This document shows, piece after piece, positions 1 to 8,809 of a DNA stretch of 64,000 bases. The notes under the pieces are model-generated. The model had not been told where the DNA came from. It worked only from the letters and a program-made list of their open reading frames with translations, and ran no database searches. The stretch is from Streptomyces griseus (GTDB lineage: Bacteria; Actinomycetota; Actinomycetes; Nanopelagicales; Nanopelagicaceae). Location of the stretch: the NCBI GenBank assembly GCA_945865365.1, contig CAMBDL010000007.1, positions 1 to 64,000 on the forward strand. Reading direction: 5' to 3'. The position numbers were made by a program, and so were the translations under genes. Within the stretch, counting starts at the first letter, position 1, and every line of letters starts with the position of its first letter.

Positions 1-103
1 TGGCTTCTTGGGCATGACGCGAACCTTAATCCGATTGGGCAATAGTTACCACCTGCGCCACGGCCATTCTTTATCTCGTTATGGCCTAGACTCTAGTTAC
101 TGA

Positions 104-290
104 CATAAACAGAGCAATGACGGGGCCATCACCTCACGAGTTCGTTGGAAGAACTGAGCGATGAGCTCATCTAGAACCAACAGTTAGTACTTTAAGTGGC
201 GTACATCGTGCGCAAGGCGGGTGGTACCGCGAGATTTGCCCAACAGCAGAGCTCGTCCCTCCAGAGTTTTATTAACCTGGAGGTTTTTTC
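104..290 (+). promoter_or_regulatory. T-box riboswitch (Ile) leader of ileS
   Basis: The 5' leader carries the T-box core GGGTGGTACCGCG at 219-231. Its TGGT (222-225) can pair with the ACCA end of uncharged tRNA. The downstream TCGTCCC (253-259) is the usual antisequestor/antiterminator partner. A short stem I is plausible around 112-168, with inner helix 139-143/151-155 and a candidate Ile specifier ATC at 128-130. The strand 258-264 (CCTCCAG) pairs perfectly with 277-283 (CTGGAGG). That second arm contains the ileS Shine-Dalgarno GGAGG and is followed by six T (284-289). The hairpin could therefore both hide the ribosome site and resemble a terminator. Short stem-I T-boxes acting on translation are known for actinobacterial ileS. 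Bases 1-103 show no gene I can support. Confidence 0.92.
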
Positions 291-3200
291 ATGTCGTTTA
301 AAGCCATCTCCCCCGCAGTGAATCTGCCTGCTCTGGAGCATTCGATCTTAGAGTTTTGGCGCGACAATCAAATCTTTCACGCAAGTGTTAATGCCCGCGC
401 TGGCGCTACTGCGTGGACATTTTATGAGGGTCCGCCCACCGCAAATGGAATGCCAGGAACACACCATATTGAGGCACGAGTTTTTAAGGATGTTTTTCCG
501 CGCTTTCAAACGATGAAGGGTTTACATGTAACGCGAAAAGCTGGATGGGATTGTCATGGCCTTCCAGTTGAAATCGCCGTTGAGAAAGAGTTGGGATTTG
601 CTGGAAAAGGAGACATCGAAAAATTTGGAGTGGCCGCCTTTAACGATAAGTGTCGTGAATCAGTTCAACGACATGTGAGTGCCTTTACTGACATGACTGA
701 TCGAATGGGTTTCTGGGTGGATTTCGATGAGGCGTATTGGACGATGTCTCCTGAATATGTAGAAAGTGTGTGGTGGTCACTTAAAGAAATTTGGAAGAAA
801 GGTCTTCTCGTTCAAGATCACCGCGTAGCTCCCTATTGTCCACGGTGTGGAACAGGTTTATCAGATCACGAATTAGCACAAGGCTATGAAACCGTTGTTG
901 ATCCATCAGTCTACGTCCGCTTTCCAGTGACATCTGGAGAGCTGGCGCAATTACAGGCATCACTACTTGTCTGGACTACTACGCCTTGGACGCTTGTATC
1001 AAATACTGCAATCGCGGTGCATCCGGAAGTTGAATATGTGGTTGTGCAGGTAAGCGCTGAAGAGAAGAGCGAAGTTCTGATTGTTGCTAAAGCTTTGATT
1101 GAAAGTATTAAGGGCGAAAAAGTAATTCTTAAAACTGTGCTTGGTAAAGAATTGGAACGTGTTACTTATAAACGACCATTTGATTACGTTGAAATCCCTG
1201 ACGCACATTACGTCGTGCTTGCGACATATGTAACAACTGAAGATGGAACTGGGTTAGTTCACCAGTCCCCCGCTTTTGGTGCCGATGACCTTGCTGTCTG
1301 CCGTGGATATGGCTTGCCCGTTGTTAATCCAATTGCACCTGATGGAAAATTTCTCAGTGCAACCCCTGTTGTTGGTGGCATGTTCTTTAAAGATGCCGAT
1401 AAAACTCTTGTGAAAGAGCTCAAAGCAAGTGGCGCGCTCTATAAACATCAGCCATACGAACACTCCTATCCGCATTGCTGGCGCTGTCATACCGCGCTTA
1501 TGTATTACGCACAGCCGTCGTGGTATATCCGCACTACATCTATCAAAGATGCATTACTTCGTGAGAATGCTGCGACAGATTGGCATCCACAAACGATCAA
1601 GGAAGGTCGCTACGGCGATTGGCTCAATAACAACATTGACTGGGCGCTATCAAGAAATCGATATTGGGGTACCCCGTTACCAATCTGGCGCTGTGAAAAT
1701 AAGCATGAAATCTGTGTTGATTCTTTGAAGGAGCTTGGGGCACTGGCTGGGAAAGAACTTTCCACATTAGATCCACATCGTCCATTTGTAGATGACATTA
1801 CATTCGCCTGCGCAGAGTGCTCCCTCGTGATGACACGAGTTCCGGAAGTTATCGATTGTTGGTATGACTCCGGCGCAATGCCTTTTGCTCAATGGGGATA
1901 TCCACACAAAGAAGGTTCAGTTGATAAATTTAAAGAGTCCTACCCTGCAGATTTCATCTGCGAGGCAATCGACCAAACCCGTGGATGGTTCTATACATTA
2001 ATGACTATTGGAACTTTAGTCTTTGATAAATCCTCATACAAGACAGTTTTATGCCTCGGACATATTCTCGATAAAGATGGTCGCAAAATGAGCAAGCACG
2101 TTGGAAATGTTTTAGAACCAATGGAACTCATGGATCAACATGGTGCAGATGCCGTGCGATGGTACATGTTGGCTGCCGGTTCTCCATGGGCAGCTAGACG
2201 AGTTGGCCATGAGGTAATTAATGAAGTGATTAGAAAAACCTTATTGACTTATTGGAATACCGTTTCATTCCACGCTCTTTATGCCAATGCATCAAACTTT
2301 GATCTCGCGCAGTCTCCAGAACTAAAAGATCGAGCACTCATGGATCGATGGATTATCTCTGAACTAAACGTATTGATCGAGACTGTAGACAGCGCATTCG
2401 AAGGTTTTGATTCTCAAATTGCAGGAAAAGCATTGGCGGGCTTTATTGATGATTTATCTAATTGGTATGTACGTCGATCACGCCGACGTTTTTGGGATGG
2501 CGATCTAGCCGCGATGGCAACTTTGCATGAATGTCTTGTGACACTTACAAAACTTCTTGCCCCGATGGTTCCCTTCATTACCGAGCAAGTCTGGCAAGAG
2601 CTTGTTAGACCGACAGATTCAACATCTAAGGCATCGGTTCACTTGACTGATTTCCCTAGAGTAAATGCCGATGCTATTGATCTTGAGCTATCTCAACAAG
2701 TAGCCCTGACTCGGCGCATTGTTGAATTAGGAAGAGCATCTCGTGCAGAGTCCGGAATAAAAATTCGCCAGCCGCTTCAACGTGCTCTTATCGCAGCAAC
2801 GGGCTGGGCGGGATTGCCTGAAGCGATGCGCGAACAAATTGCCGACGAACTCAATGTGATAGAGCTCGAAGATATTGCTAGCGCCGATGGTGACTTGGTG
2901 GATATTTCCGTAAAGGCAAACTTTAAAAGTTTAGGTGCGAAATTCGGTGGCGTTGTTCAGGAGATAGCCAAAGCAATTGCGTCAACTGATGCAACAGTTC
3001 TTGTTAAAGAGTTACGAGCTAAGGGCACGTCGACTATAGGAGCCTGGGAAATCTCACTGGAGGATGTTGTAGTTACTGAGGTTCCAAAGAGCGGCTGGAT
3101 GGTCTCTTCCCACGATGGGGAAAGCGTTGCCTTAGACCTTGCGCTATCGCCCGCTTTGATTCTGGCAGGTAATGCGCGAGAGGTAATTCGCTTCATTCAA

Positions 3201-3404
3201 GAGCGTCGAAAGAGTGATGGTTTTGACATCTCAGATCGCATTAATGTCACATGGAATGCACGTGAGGAGATAGTCCAAGCTATTGAGGGCGATCGTGCAC
3301 ATATTCAAGATGAAACACTCGCACTTTCCATGGTTCGCGATACATCGCTGACGCTAGATCAAGGCGAACTTGGACTATCTGTACAGCTAGTTAAATCCCT
3401 TTAA
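291..3404 (+). CDS. ileS: Isoleucyl-tRNA synthetase, type 2-like
   Basis: Charges tRNA-Ile with isoleucine in the cytoplasm. At 1037 residues it has the length of the long IleS2/eukaryote-like form. The N-terminal class I signature follows PPTANG and reads G56-T57-H58-H59, i.e. GXHH instead of the usual HXGH. The KMSKH loop lies near residues 600-604. Cys-containing segments in the editing/catalytic region (CPRCG, CWRCH) and a long C-terminal anticodon-binding part are present. The ATG at 291 follows GGAGG at 279-283, which lies inside the T-box hairpin, so expression should respond to uncharged tRNA-Ile. In the family, type 2 enzymes are linked to natural mupirocin resistance and the swapped GXHH signature to very high resistance; here that is inference. 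The 3' end overlaps yggT by 14 bp, convergently. Confidence 0.97.
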   Translation: MSFKAISPAVNLPALEHSILEFWRDNQIFHASVNARAGATAWTFYEGPPTANGMPGTHHIEARVFKDVFPRFQTMKGLHVTRKAGWDCHGLPVEIAVEKELGFAGKGDIEKFGVAAFNDKCRESVQRHVSAFTDMTDRMGFWVDFDEAYWTMSPEYVESVWWSLKEIWKKGLLVQDHRVAPYCPRCGTGLSDHELAQGYETVVDPSVYVRFPVTSGELAQLQASLLVWTTTPWTLVSNTAIAVHPEVEYVVVQVSAEEKSEVLIVAKALIESIKGEKVILKTVLGKELERVTYKRPFDYVEIPDAHYVVLATYVTTEDGTGLVHQSPAFGADDLAVCRGYGLPVVNPIAPDGKFLSATPVVGGMFFKDADKTLVKELKASGALYKHQPYEHSYPHCWRCHTALMYYAQPSWYIRTTSIKDALLRENAATDWHPQTIKEGRYGDWLNNNIDWALSRNRYWGTPLPIWRCENKHEICVDSLKELGALAGKELSTLDPHRPFVDDITFACAECSLVMTRVPEVIDCWYDSGAMPFAQWGYPHKEGSVDKFKESYPADFICEAIDQTRGWFYTLMTIGTLVFDKSSYKTVLCLGHILDKDGRKMSKHVGNVLEPMELMDQHGADAVRWYMLAAGSPWAARRVGHEVINEVIRKTLLTYWNTVSFHALYANASNFDLAQSPELKDRALMDRWIISELNVLIETVDSAFEGFDSQIAGKALAGFIDDLSNWYVRRSRRRFWDGDLAAMATLHECLVTLTKLLAPMVPFITEQVWQELVRPTDSTSKASVHLTDFPRVNADAIDLELSQQVALTRRIVELGRASRAESGIKIRQPLQRALIAATGWAGLPEAMREQIADELNVIELEDIASADGDLVDISVKANFKSLGAKFGGVVQEIAKAIASTDATVLVKELRAKGTSTIGAWEISLEDVVVTEVPKSGWMVSSHDGESVALDLALSPALILAGNAREVIRFIQERRKSDGFDISDRINVTWNAREEIVQAIEGDRAHIQDETLALSMVRDTSLTLDQGELGLSVQLVKSL

Positions 3405-3672
3405 GAAGGCCCATAAGAAGTTGTACGGCGAAGAAGAGCACGATGAAACTTAAATCTAGGCTTACTGCACCCAGTCGAAGTGGTGGAATGTAGCGTCCAA
3501 CAAAGCGCATGGGTTGATCTGTAATTGCATAAATTGCTTCAACTACATATAAGGAGATTCCACTTGGTCGCCAATTTCGTGCAAACATTCGGACGTAATC
3601 AAGAATAAGGCGTCCAAAGAGGGCAAATAAGAATAGTTGAAGAACGCCCGCTAGTAGCGAACCGATTGCCAT
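3391..3672 (-). CDS. yggT: YggT/YlmG family membrane protein
   Basis: A small 93-residue integral membrane protein with two hydrophobic stretches (about residues 5-25 and 65-90). Between them lies the YggT-type segment with ARNWRPSG and the ITDQPMRFVGRYIPP region. YggT/YlmG proteins sit beside sepF in division clusters of Gram-positives and cyanobacteria; their exact role is unsettled. This is the last gene of the minus-strand dcw block, seven bases after sepF. Its 3' end overlaps the end of ileS by 14 bp. In many actinobacteria divIVA follows at this point, but none is present here. Confidence 0.88.
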   Translation of the reverse strand: MAIGSLLAGVLQLFLFALFGRLILDYVRMFARNWRPSGISLYVVEAIYAITDQPMRFVGRYIPPLRLGAVSLDLSFIVLFFAVQLLMGLLKGI

Positions 3673-3679
3673 GAAGTAA

Positions 3680-4153
3680 TCAGCTCTGATTGAAGAAACT
3701 TGCTTGAGCAGCAGCTGACTTATCTTCAGAACTAACTTGTAGGTTAGCTGGAGAGATTAGAAATACTTTCTTAGTAACGCGCTCAATGGTTCCATGGAGA
3801 CCAAATGCAAGGCCACTGGCAAAATCTACAAGGCGCTTGTGCTCTGACTCATCCATGTCAGTTAAATTGATTATTACAGGATTTCCTTGACGAAAATGCT
3901 CACCAATTGTTCGCGCCTCATTATAAAAACGTGGATGCAAAGTAATAATACGATCTAAAACTGGAAGATCAAGTTGAGGAACAATGTCAACCGAAGAAGT
4001 GTGAACAGATGAAACCGAGCGAGCTGCTCTAGGCTTGATCCGTACTTCGTTGGAACTTTGTACCGCTGGAACTGATGGTGATAGCGGAGTATCAAACTCG
4101 GGATCATCCATCAAACCTAAATAATTTGCGACGCGCTTAAGGGCATTAGTCAT
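3680..4153 (-). CDS. sepF: Cell division protein SepF
   Basis: SepF anchors FtsZ filaments to the membrane and is important in actinobacteria, which lack FtsA. The protein has 157 residues. The N-terminal stretch MTNALKRVANYLGL is an amphipathic-helix type membrane anchor. A variable linker rich in Ser, Pro and Val covers about residues 17-60. The conserved C-terminal core follows, with LHPRFYNEARTIGEHF and an NLTDMDESEHKRLVDF segment typical of the family, ending at about residue 145. It lies downstream of yggS and upstream of yggT, the usual order after ftsZ. No FtsA gene appears in the window, consistent with SepF being the tether. Confidence 0.95.
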   Translation of the reverse strand: MTNALKRVANYLGLMDDPEFDTPLSPSVPAVQSSNEVRIKPRAARSVSSVHTSSVDIVPQLDLPVLDRIITLHPRFYNEARTIGEHFRQGNPVIINLTDMDESEHKRLVDFASGLAFGLHGTIERVTKKVFLISPANLQVSSEDKSAAAQASFFNQS

Positions 4154-4174
4154 AGTTAAAATATACCTACCCCG

Positions 4175-4837
4175 CTACCTGGAACCTAGGATTGAACTGC
4201 CAATTCGTACATGTGTCGCTCCATGAATAATCGCCTCTTCATAATCCCCACTCATGCCCGCAGACAGCGAGGTTGCACCCGCAAATTCGGCGATGAAATT
4301 ACTGCGAATCTTCGCCAGCTGACTAAAAGACTCTGATGTGTTACTGGCTAAGGGGGCAACGGCCATAAGGCCTTTGAGCTGGTGCTTCTGGGAAGCCTGG
4401 ACTAATGCAGCTAGATGATAGAGCTTTTCAATGTCGGCACCACCGCGATTCTTTGCTCCATCTAAACTAACTTGTAGGAATATCTGCAATGGATGCAGTG
4501 CAGATTTCTCGATTATCTCGAAGTGGCGTGCCTCATCAAGTGAGTGAATAACGTGACTCCAACTACACAGTGACTTAATTTTGTTGCTCTGAATCTGGCC
4601 TTGAAAATGCCATTGCGCGGCTACAGAAGCGGCTTTGAACGCTCCATCGGCATCTCTATTTTCACCAAAATCATTCACACCCAGCTGCTTCAAAATTTCG
4701 ACGTCGCTGATTGGAAAAGTCTTTGTCACAACTATTAGAGTTATGTCTTTAGATTCTCTGCCAGAACGTGCCGCACTTTTTCCAATGCGCTCTTTAACAT
4801 CAGCTAAATTTGCAAAGATTTCATCAAATCTTGTCAT
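4175..4837 (-). CDS. yggS: PLP homeostasis protein, YggS family
   Basis: A member of the YggS/PROSC family of pyridoxal-phosphate-binding proteins, which have an alanine-racemase-like barrel fold and buffer PLP. I chose the ATG at 4837 (MTRFDEIFANL) because it overlaps the pgeF stop as ATGA and gives 220 residues, the normal length. A longer in-frame reading up to 4915 would run deep into pgeF. The PLP-binding Lys is in LIVVTKTFP. The conserved NDFGENR, WHFQGQIQSNK and GMSGDYEEAI segments are all present. It is the third gene after ftsZ, in the conserved ftsZ-pgeF-yggS-sepF-yggT order. Confidence 0.93.
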   Translation of the reverse strand: MTRFDEIFANLADVKERIGKSAARSGRESKDITLIVVTKTFPISDVEILKQLGVNDFGENRDADGAFKAASVAAQWHFQGQIQSNKIKSLCSWSHVIHSLDEARHFEIIEKSALHPLQIFLQVSLDGAKNRGGADIEKLYHLAALVQASQKHQLKGLMAVAPLASNTSESFSQLAKIRSNFIAEFAGATSLSAGMSGDYEEAIIHGATHVRIGSSILGSR

Positions 4838-5496
4838 AACCAGATGACTCCAGCATTTCTTCCAGTTATGTTGTGTCGCCGATATGAAAAATAAAGTGGA
4901 TCCTCTAGCGTGCATGTAGATGAAGCCTCGTAGGAAATTCCCATACTTACCAAAGCTGCCACCAATGCTCTAGGCAGATCAAGGGCAGGTGTGAGTTCAC
5001 GTGTCAGCGAGAAGGCATCCGGGTGAGTTGCACACACTTCATCCTGTATTGCCTGCGAAACTTCATAGCATCGACCACATATCGATGCCCCTAATGTTGC
5101 ATGAATATCCTTTGCACCTAAATCTTGCATCTGCGCAACGACTTTAGTTGTTATGTCATTGTGAAGACCTTTGCGCCCTACATGGACTGCTGCAACAACG
5201 CTCTTAGAAGCTAAAAGCAAAGGAATGCAATCGGCCACCATTACAGCAAGGGCGATACCCCGAGTTGTGGTTATTAATGCATCGCATGTTGGATCACTAT
5301 CGCTAAAATGTTCAACTACTGTGACTGCATCACCATGCACTTGGTTCATATATTGGATCGGGCCTACTTGCGAAGTGAGTACGGCACGATTAGCACGAAC
5401 GGATTCCTCATGATCACCGACGTGAAGAGCTAAGTTGAACGAGTCATATGGAGCCAGGCTGACGCCCTGACGCCGATCAGTGAAGAGCGCCGGCAC
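4834..5496 (-). CDS. pgeF: Purine nucleoside phosphorylase / laccase-domain protein PgeF (YfiH)
   Basis: A DUF152 'multicopper polyphenol oxidase' family protein of 220 residues. Family members have been shown to act on purine nucleosides and, in E. coli, to edit misincorporated L-Ser during muropeptide synthesis. Visible family motifs are NLALHVGD near the N-terminus, the MNQVHGDAV segment, MVADCIPLLL, the HVGRKG turn and the Cys-containing GASICGRCYEV region. It starts four bases after the ftsZ stop and its end overlaps yggS as ATGA. Position between ftsZ and yggS is conserved in actinobacteria. Substrate cannot be assigned from sequence alone. Confidence 0.9.
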   Translation of the reverse strand: MPALFTDRRQGVSLAPYDSFNLALHVGDHEESVRANRAVLTSQVGPIQYMNQVHGDAVTVVEHFSDSDPTCDALITTTRGIALAVMVADCIPLLLASKSVVAAVHVGRKGLHNDITTKVVAQMQDLGAKDIHATLGASICGRCYEVSQAIQDEVCATHPDAFSLTRELTPALDLPRALVAALVSMGISYEASSTCTLEDPLYFSYRRHNITGRNAGVIWL

Positions 5497-5500
5497 AGCC

Positions 5501-6643
5501 TTACTTCATAAAGTCGGGGACGTCGACATCATCACTATCATCCTCGGCGACAAGCTCTTCAAAAGTGACTCGTCGCTTAGGGGTTGGATTGTCATTGAGC
5601 TCTAAGGCAACTGAGATTGGATCATTGCTGGCGATGGGATCGGCCACTCCACTCAGGGCTGCGGCATCAATGACTGGTGTTGAAACTCTTTTTGGTTCGC
5701 CACCTTCAAAGCCAGCAGCTACCACTGTAATTCTCACTTCATCACCCAATGCATCATCAATTGTTGTACCAAATATAAACTTGGCATTTGGATGAACTGC
5801 CGACTGCACTAATTCGCACGCCTCATTAACTTCAAAGAGTCCAAGGTCTGAACCGCCAGAGACCGATAGAAGCACACCCATAGCGCCATCAATTGATGCC
5901 TCCAGTAACGGCGATGAGATTGCTAACTCAGCCGCACGAAGTGCACGATTCTCACCACGAGCTGAACCGATACCCATAAGCGCTGAACCTGCACCTGACA
6001 TCACTGCCTTAACGTCGGCAAAATCTAGATTGATTAAACCTGGTTGAGTAATGATCTCTGTGATTCCTTGAACACCAGATAGTAAAACTTGATCGGCGCT
6101 CTTGAATGCATCTGCCAACGTAATGGTTCGATCTGAGATTGCTAGAAGTCGATCATTTGGAATTACAATGAGAGTATCAACTTCAGCACGCAGTGCTTCG
6201 ATACCTACATCGGCTTGCGTTGAACGAAGTTTTGCCTCGAATGAAAATGGACGCGTAACAACACCGATTGTTAAAGCACCAATATCCCGTGCGATCTTTG
6301 CAACAATTGGAGCTGCACCTGTTCCTGTACCGCCACCTTCTCCGGCAGTTACAAAAACCATATCTGCACCGCGCAATATCTCTTCAATATCATCTGCGTG
6401 ATCAAGAGCAGCTTCGCGACCTTTTTCTGGATCCATACCAGCGCCAAGACCGCGCGTGGTCCTTCTTCCGATATCTAATTTCACATCGGCATCACTCATT
6501 AAAAGATGTTGTGCATCTGTATTAATTGCAATGAACTCAACGCCCTTAAGTCCGACATCAATCATGCGGTTAATTGCATTTACTCCACCGCCACCAATTC
6601 CAACAACTTTGATGACTGCTAAATAATTCTGCGGTGAAGCCAC
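5501..6643 (-). CDS. ftsZ: Cell division GTPase FtsZ
   Basis: The tubulin-like GTPase that forms the Z ring; 380 residues. The glycine-rich nucleotide loop [11 protein letters not shown] begins at residue 13 and the tubulin signature GGGTGTG is at 103-109. The T7-loop region [11 protein letters not shown] is present. A variable acidic linker ends in the conserved tail DVDVPDFMK, the docking site for SepF and similar partners. The start codon is GTG (6643), with a strong AAGGAGG about eight bases upstream. A 135-bp spacer separates it from ftsQ and holds a likely promoter, so ftsZ can be expressed apart from the upstream wall genes. Confidence 0.98.
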   Translation of the reverse strand: MASPQNYLAVIKVVGIGGGGVNAINRMIDVGLKGVEFIAINTDAQHLLMSDADVKLDIGRRTTRGLGAGMDPEKGREAALDHADDIEEILRGADMVFVTAGEGGGTGTGAAPIVAKIARDIGALTIGVVTRPFSFEAKLRSTQADVGIEALRAEVDTLIVIPNDRLLAISDRTITLADAFKSADQVLLSGVQGITEIITQPGLINLDFADVKAVMSGAGSALMGIGSARGENRALRAAELAISSPLLEASIDGAMGVLLSVSGGSDLGLFEVNEACELVQSAVHPNAKFIFGTTIDDALGDEVRITVVAAGFEGGEPKRVSTPVIDAAALSGVADPIASNDPISVALELNDNPTPKRRVTFEELVAEDDSDDVDVPDFMK

Positions 6644-6710
6644 GTTTATCCTCCTTGTGAACTATAAACCTCAACTTGAGCCTTATAATTCAATCTTTAT
6701 TGATAAGGCG

Positions 6711-6739
6711 AACGTAAAGTGCCCGCCCTTCTTAATCAA
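6711..6739 (-). promoter_or_regulatory. Candidate ftsZ promoter with leader hairpin
   Basis: On the minus strand TTGATT (plus 6734-6739) and TACGTT (plus 6711-6716) are separated by exactly 17 bases and point towards ftsZ. Between this site and the ftsZ GTG the leader contains a 7-bp perfect inverted repeat, GCCTTAT (6680-6686) with ATAAGGC (6703-6709), and a small CTCAACTTGAG palindrome (6670-6680). The assignment rests on spacing and position only. Confidence 0.4.
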
Positions 6740-6778
6740 ATACCGACTCGAACTATTTACTGTGTCGTTGATTAATTG

Positions 6779-7420
6779 CTATTTCACAATTGGTGCATGT
6801 GGAGCAGAAACATCGACTCGCTTGAGACGAGAATTTTCAGGTTGGAGCAATAAAGCTTGATAAACCTTGGCTTTAAGGGCATTTTCTTCATTTCTTCCCC
6901 ACCGAAGTTCAAGGGAGGCTTTTTTTGATGTGATCTCCATGATGAATGTATCTCCACTGTGCACCTTCAGCAGCGTCACTTGTGAAGAAATCTCAACTGG
7001 AATTTCTCTAAAAAAGGCGGCGGCGATTATTGCCGAATCTACTGTTGGGGCCGCGATTTTCGGCAGATTCGCTACGTTCTGATCGCGTAGCAAGAAACTC
7101 TTTCCTTGTGCATCAATTGCAAGATTATTGTAGATAGCTATAGGTGTGCGTTCAGTTATTGTGATGCTCACTTTGCCATTTATCCAATTTCGAGAAACGT
7201 TTACACTCTTTACCCAATCGAATTTTTGATACCTAGTGGCGACTACTCTTGGCTCTACTCGCGCTAATTTCTCTCCCTTAATAATTTCTATTGGTAAATA
7301 ATTGTTAGTCCCCTTGATTTCAATCACACTAACAGTAAATAGCGATGACCAGCCCAAAGCGTAAGCTGCAGCAGATAGTATTAGCACTGCAAGGGGAAGA
7401 TAAATTCGACGTCTTTTCAT
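6779..7420 (-). CDS. ftsQ: Cell division protein FtsQ (POTRA domain)
   Basis: A bitopic division protein of the FtsQ-FtsL-FtsB complex, 213 residues. A short basic N-terminus (MKRRR) is followed by one membrane segment at about residues 6-25. Next comes a POTRA-like domain beginning FTVSVIEIKGTNNY and then the FtsQ beta-domain with VSITITERTPIA. It starts directly after the murC stop with no spacer, the arrangement usual in actinobacteria, and is followed by the 135-bp ftsZ leader. It is shorter than many actinobacterial FtsQ proteins because it has almost no cytoplasmic N-terminal extension. Confidence 0.9.
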   Translation of the reverse strand: MKRRRIYLPLAVLILSAAAYALGWSSLFTVSVIEIKGTNNYLPIEIIKGEKLARVEPRVVATRYQKFDWVKSVNVSRNWINGKVSITITERTPIAIYNNLAIDAQGKSFLLRDQNVANLPKIAAPTVDSAIIAAAFFREIPVEISSQVTLLKVHSGDTFIMEITSKKASLELRWGRNEENALKAKVYQALLLQPENSRLKRVDVSAPHAPIVK

Positions 7421-8809
7421 TTAATCAAAGCGCCGACTTAAGCCATCGATAATAATCGGAGCAAGAGAACTCACGTCACCTGCGCCAAGTGTGATGATGA
7501 CATCTCCCGGTTGGGCAGAATTGATAATCTGATCAGTTACTTCGATGAAATTTGGAATATATCTACCCTTAGTCATGGCGTCGGTAATTAACTGTGATGT
7601 CACTCCTTGAATGGGTTTCTCACTTGCGGCATAAATCTCCAAAACAATTACTTGGTCTGCAGCATCTAAAGTTTTAGCGAAACCCTCTGCAAATGCCTGC
7701 GTACGTGAGTATCTATGAGGTTGGAAAATAACCAACAATCGACCATCTCCGGCAAATCGCCGTGCGGCTGCAAGAGTTACTTGAATCTCCGTCGGGTGAT
7801 GGCCATAGTCATCTACAACCCTAATTCCGTGCACAGTGCCAACTAATTCAAAACGTCGCCCAGTTCCTCGAAAAGTCGCTAGTCCAGTTAAGAGATCGGC
7901 CGGCGCAAAACCTAATTCGATACCAGTGGCTAGGGCTGCTGCGGCATTAAGGAGGTTGTGATGACCTGGAACCATCAACTCAATGAATCCAATGGCTTTG
8001 CCATGCCACACCGCCCTAGCTTGAGAGCCTGACGCGCCTAACTCGATGTGATCAACTCTTAAATCTGCACTCTCTGCAACTCCGTAAGAGATGAGAGCTA
8101 GGTTCCTCATGTGCCCCGCTAGCGCGAATGCCCCTGGGTCATCTGCACAATAAGTAAGAAATCCTTGAGGATTTATGGTCGAAGCAAAATCTTTGAATGC
8201 ATTCTCTACATCAGCTGCAGTAGCAAAGAAATCCACATGGTCATGTTCAATATTTGTAACTATTGCCGCAAATGGATGGTATTCGACAAATGAACCATCT
8301 GATTCATCGGCTTCTGCGACAAATATATCTCCTGTACCGCGATGCGCATTAGAGCCTGATGCAGTGATAGTCCCCCCAATTGCAAATGAGGGATCCTCTG
8401 AACATGCTTGAAGTGCTACAGCAAGCATGGACGATGTAGTCGTCTTTCCATGAGTACCTGCAACTGCGATCGATTTAGATTCTGACATCAAGATTGCTAA
8501 AGCGCCAGCTCGCGTAAGTACGGGAAGTCCCAGTTCTCGCGCATAAACCAATTCAGGATTGTTGGCAGAAATCGCCGTGGAATAGACAACTAAATCTGCA
8601 CCTTCTAGATTTTCACTCGCATGCTTTGTTGAAATTATTGCACCCAACGCTTGAAGAGCTTTGACCACTGATGAATCTTTGGCATCTGAACCGCTCACTC
8701 GGATTGAATGCGATAACGCAATACGCGCTAATCCGCTCATTCCAGCGCCACCAATTCCAATAAAGTGAATCTGCTTGTCGGTAAGAGATTTCAAAGGCAT
8801 TCGACTCAT
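7421..8809 (-). CDS. murC: UDP-N-acetylmuramate--L-alanine ligase MurC
   Basis: Adds L-Ala to UDP-MurNAc, the first amino-acid step of the peptidoglycan stem peptide. The 462 residues show the Mur ligase order: an N-terminal Rossmann-like domain with FIGIGGAGMSG, an ATP-binding P-loop GTHGKTT at 118-124, the EADESDGSF segment, and the C-terminal domain with DDYGHHPTEI and FQPHRYSRT. The ATG overlaps the murG stop as ATGA, so translational coupling is likely. It is followed immediately by ftsQ. Confidence 0.97.
   Translation of the reverse strand: MSRMPLKSLTDKQIHFIGIGGAGMSGLARIALSHSIRVSGSDAKDSSVVKALQALGAIISTKHASENLEGADLVVYSTAISANNPELVYARELGLPVLTRAGALAILMSESKSIAVAGTHGKTTTSSMLAVALQACSEDPSFAIGGTITASGSNAHRGTGDIFVAEADESDGSFVEYHPFAAIVTNIEHDHVDFFATAADVENAFKDFASTINPQGFLTYCADDPGAFALAGHMRNLALISYGVAESADLRVDHIELGASGSQARAVWHGKAIGFIELMVPGHHNLLNAAAALATGIELGFAPADLLTGLATFRGTGRRFELVGTVHGIRVVDDYGHHPTEIQVTLAAARRFAGDGRLLVIFQPHRYSRTQAFAEGFAKTLDAADQVIVLEIYAASEKPIQGVTSQLITDAMTKGRYIPNFIEVTDQIINSAQPGDVIITLGAGDVSSLAPIIIDGLSRRFD

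Noticed and set aside
1-15. Possible minus-strand start (MPKKP) running off the left edge
   Set aside because: An ATG with an AAGG about a dozen bases upstream exists at 13-15 on the minus strand, but only five codons are inside the window, too few to support a gene.
62-86. GGCCAT/ATGGCC hairpin as a terminator before ileS
   Set aside because: The 6-bp stem has a 14-base loop and no T-run on either side, so it cannot be called a terminator.
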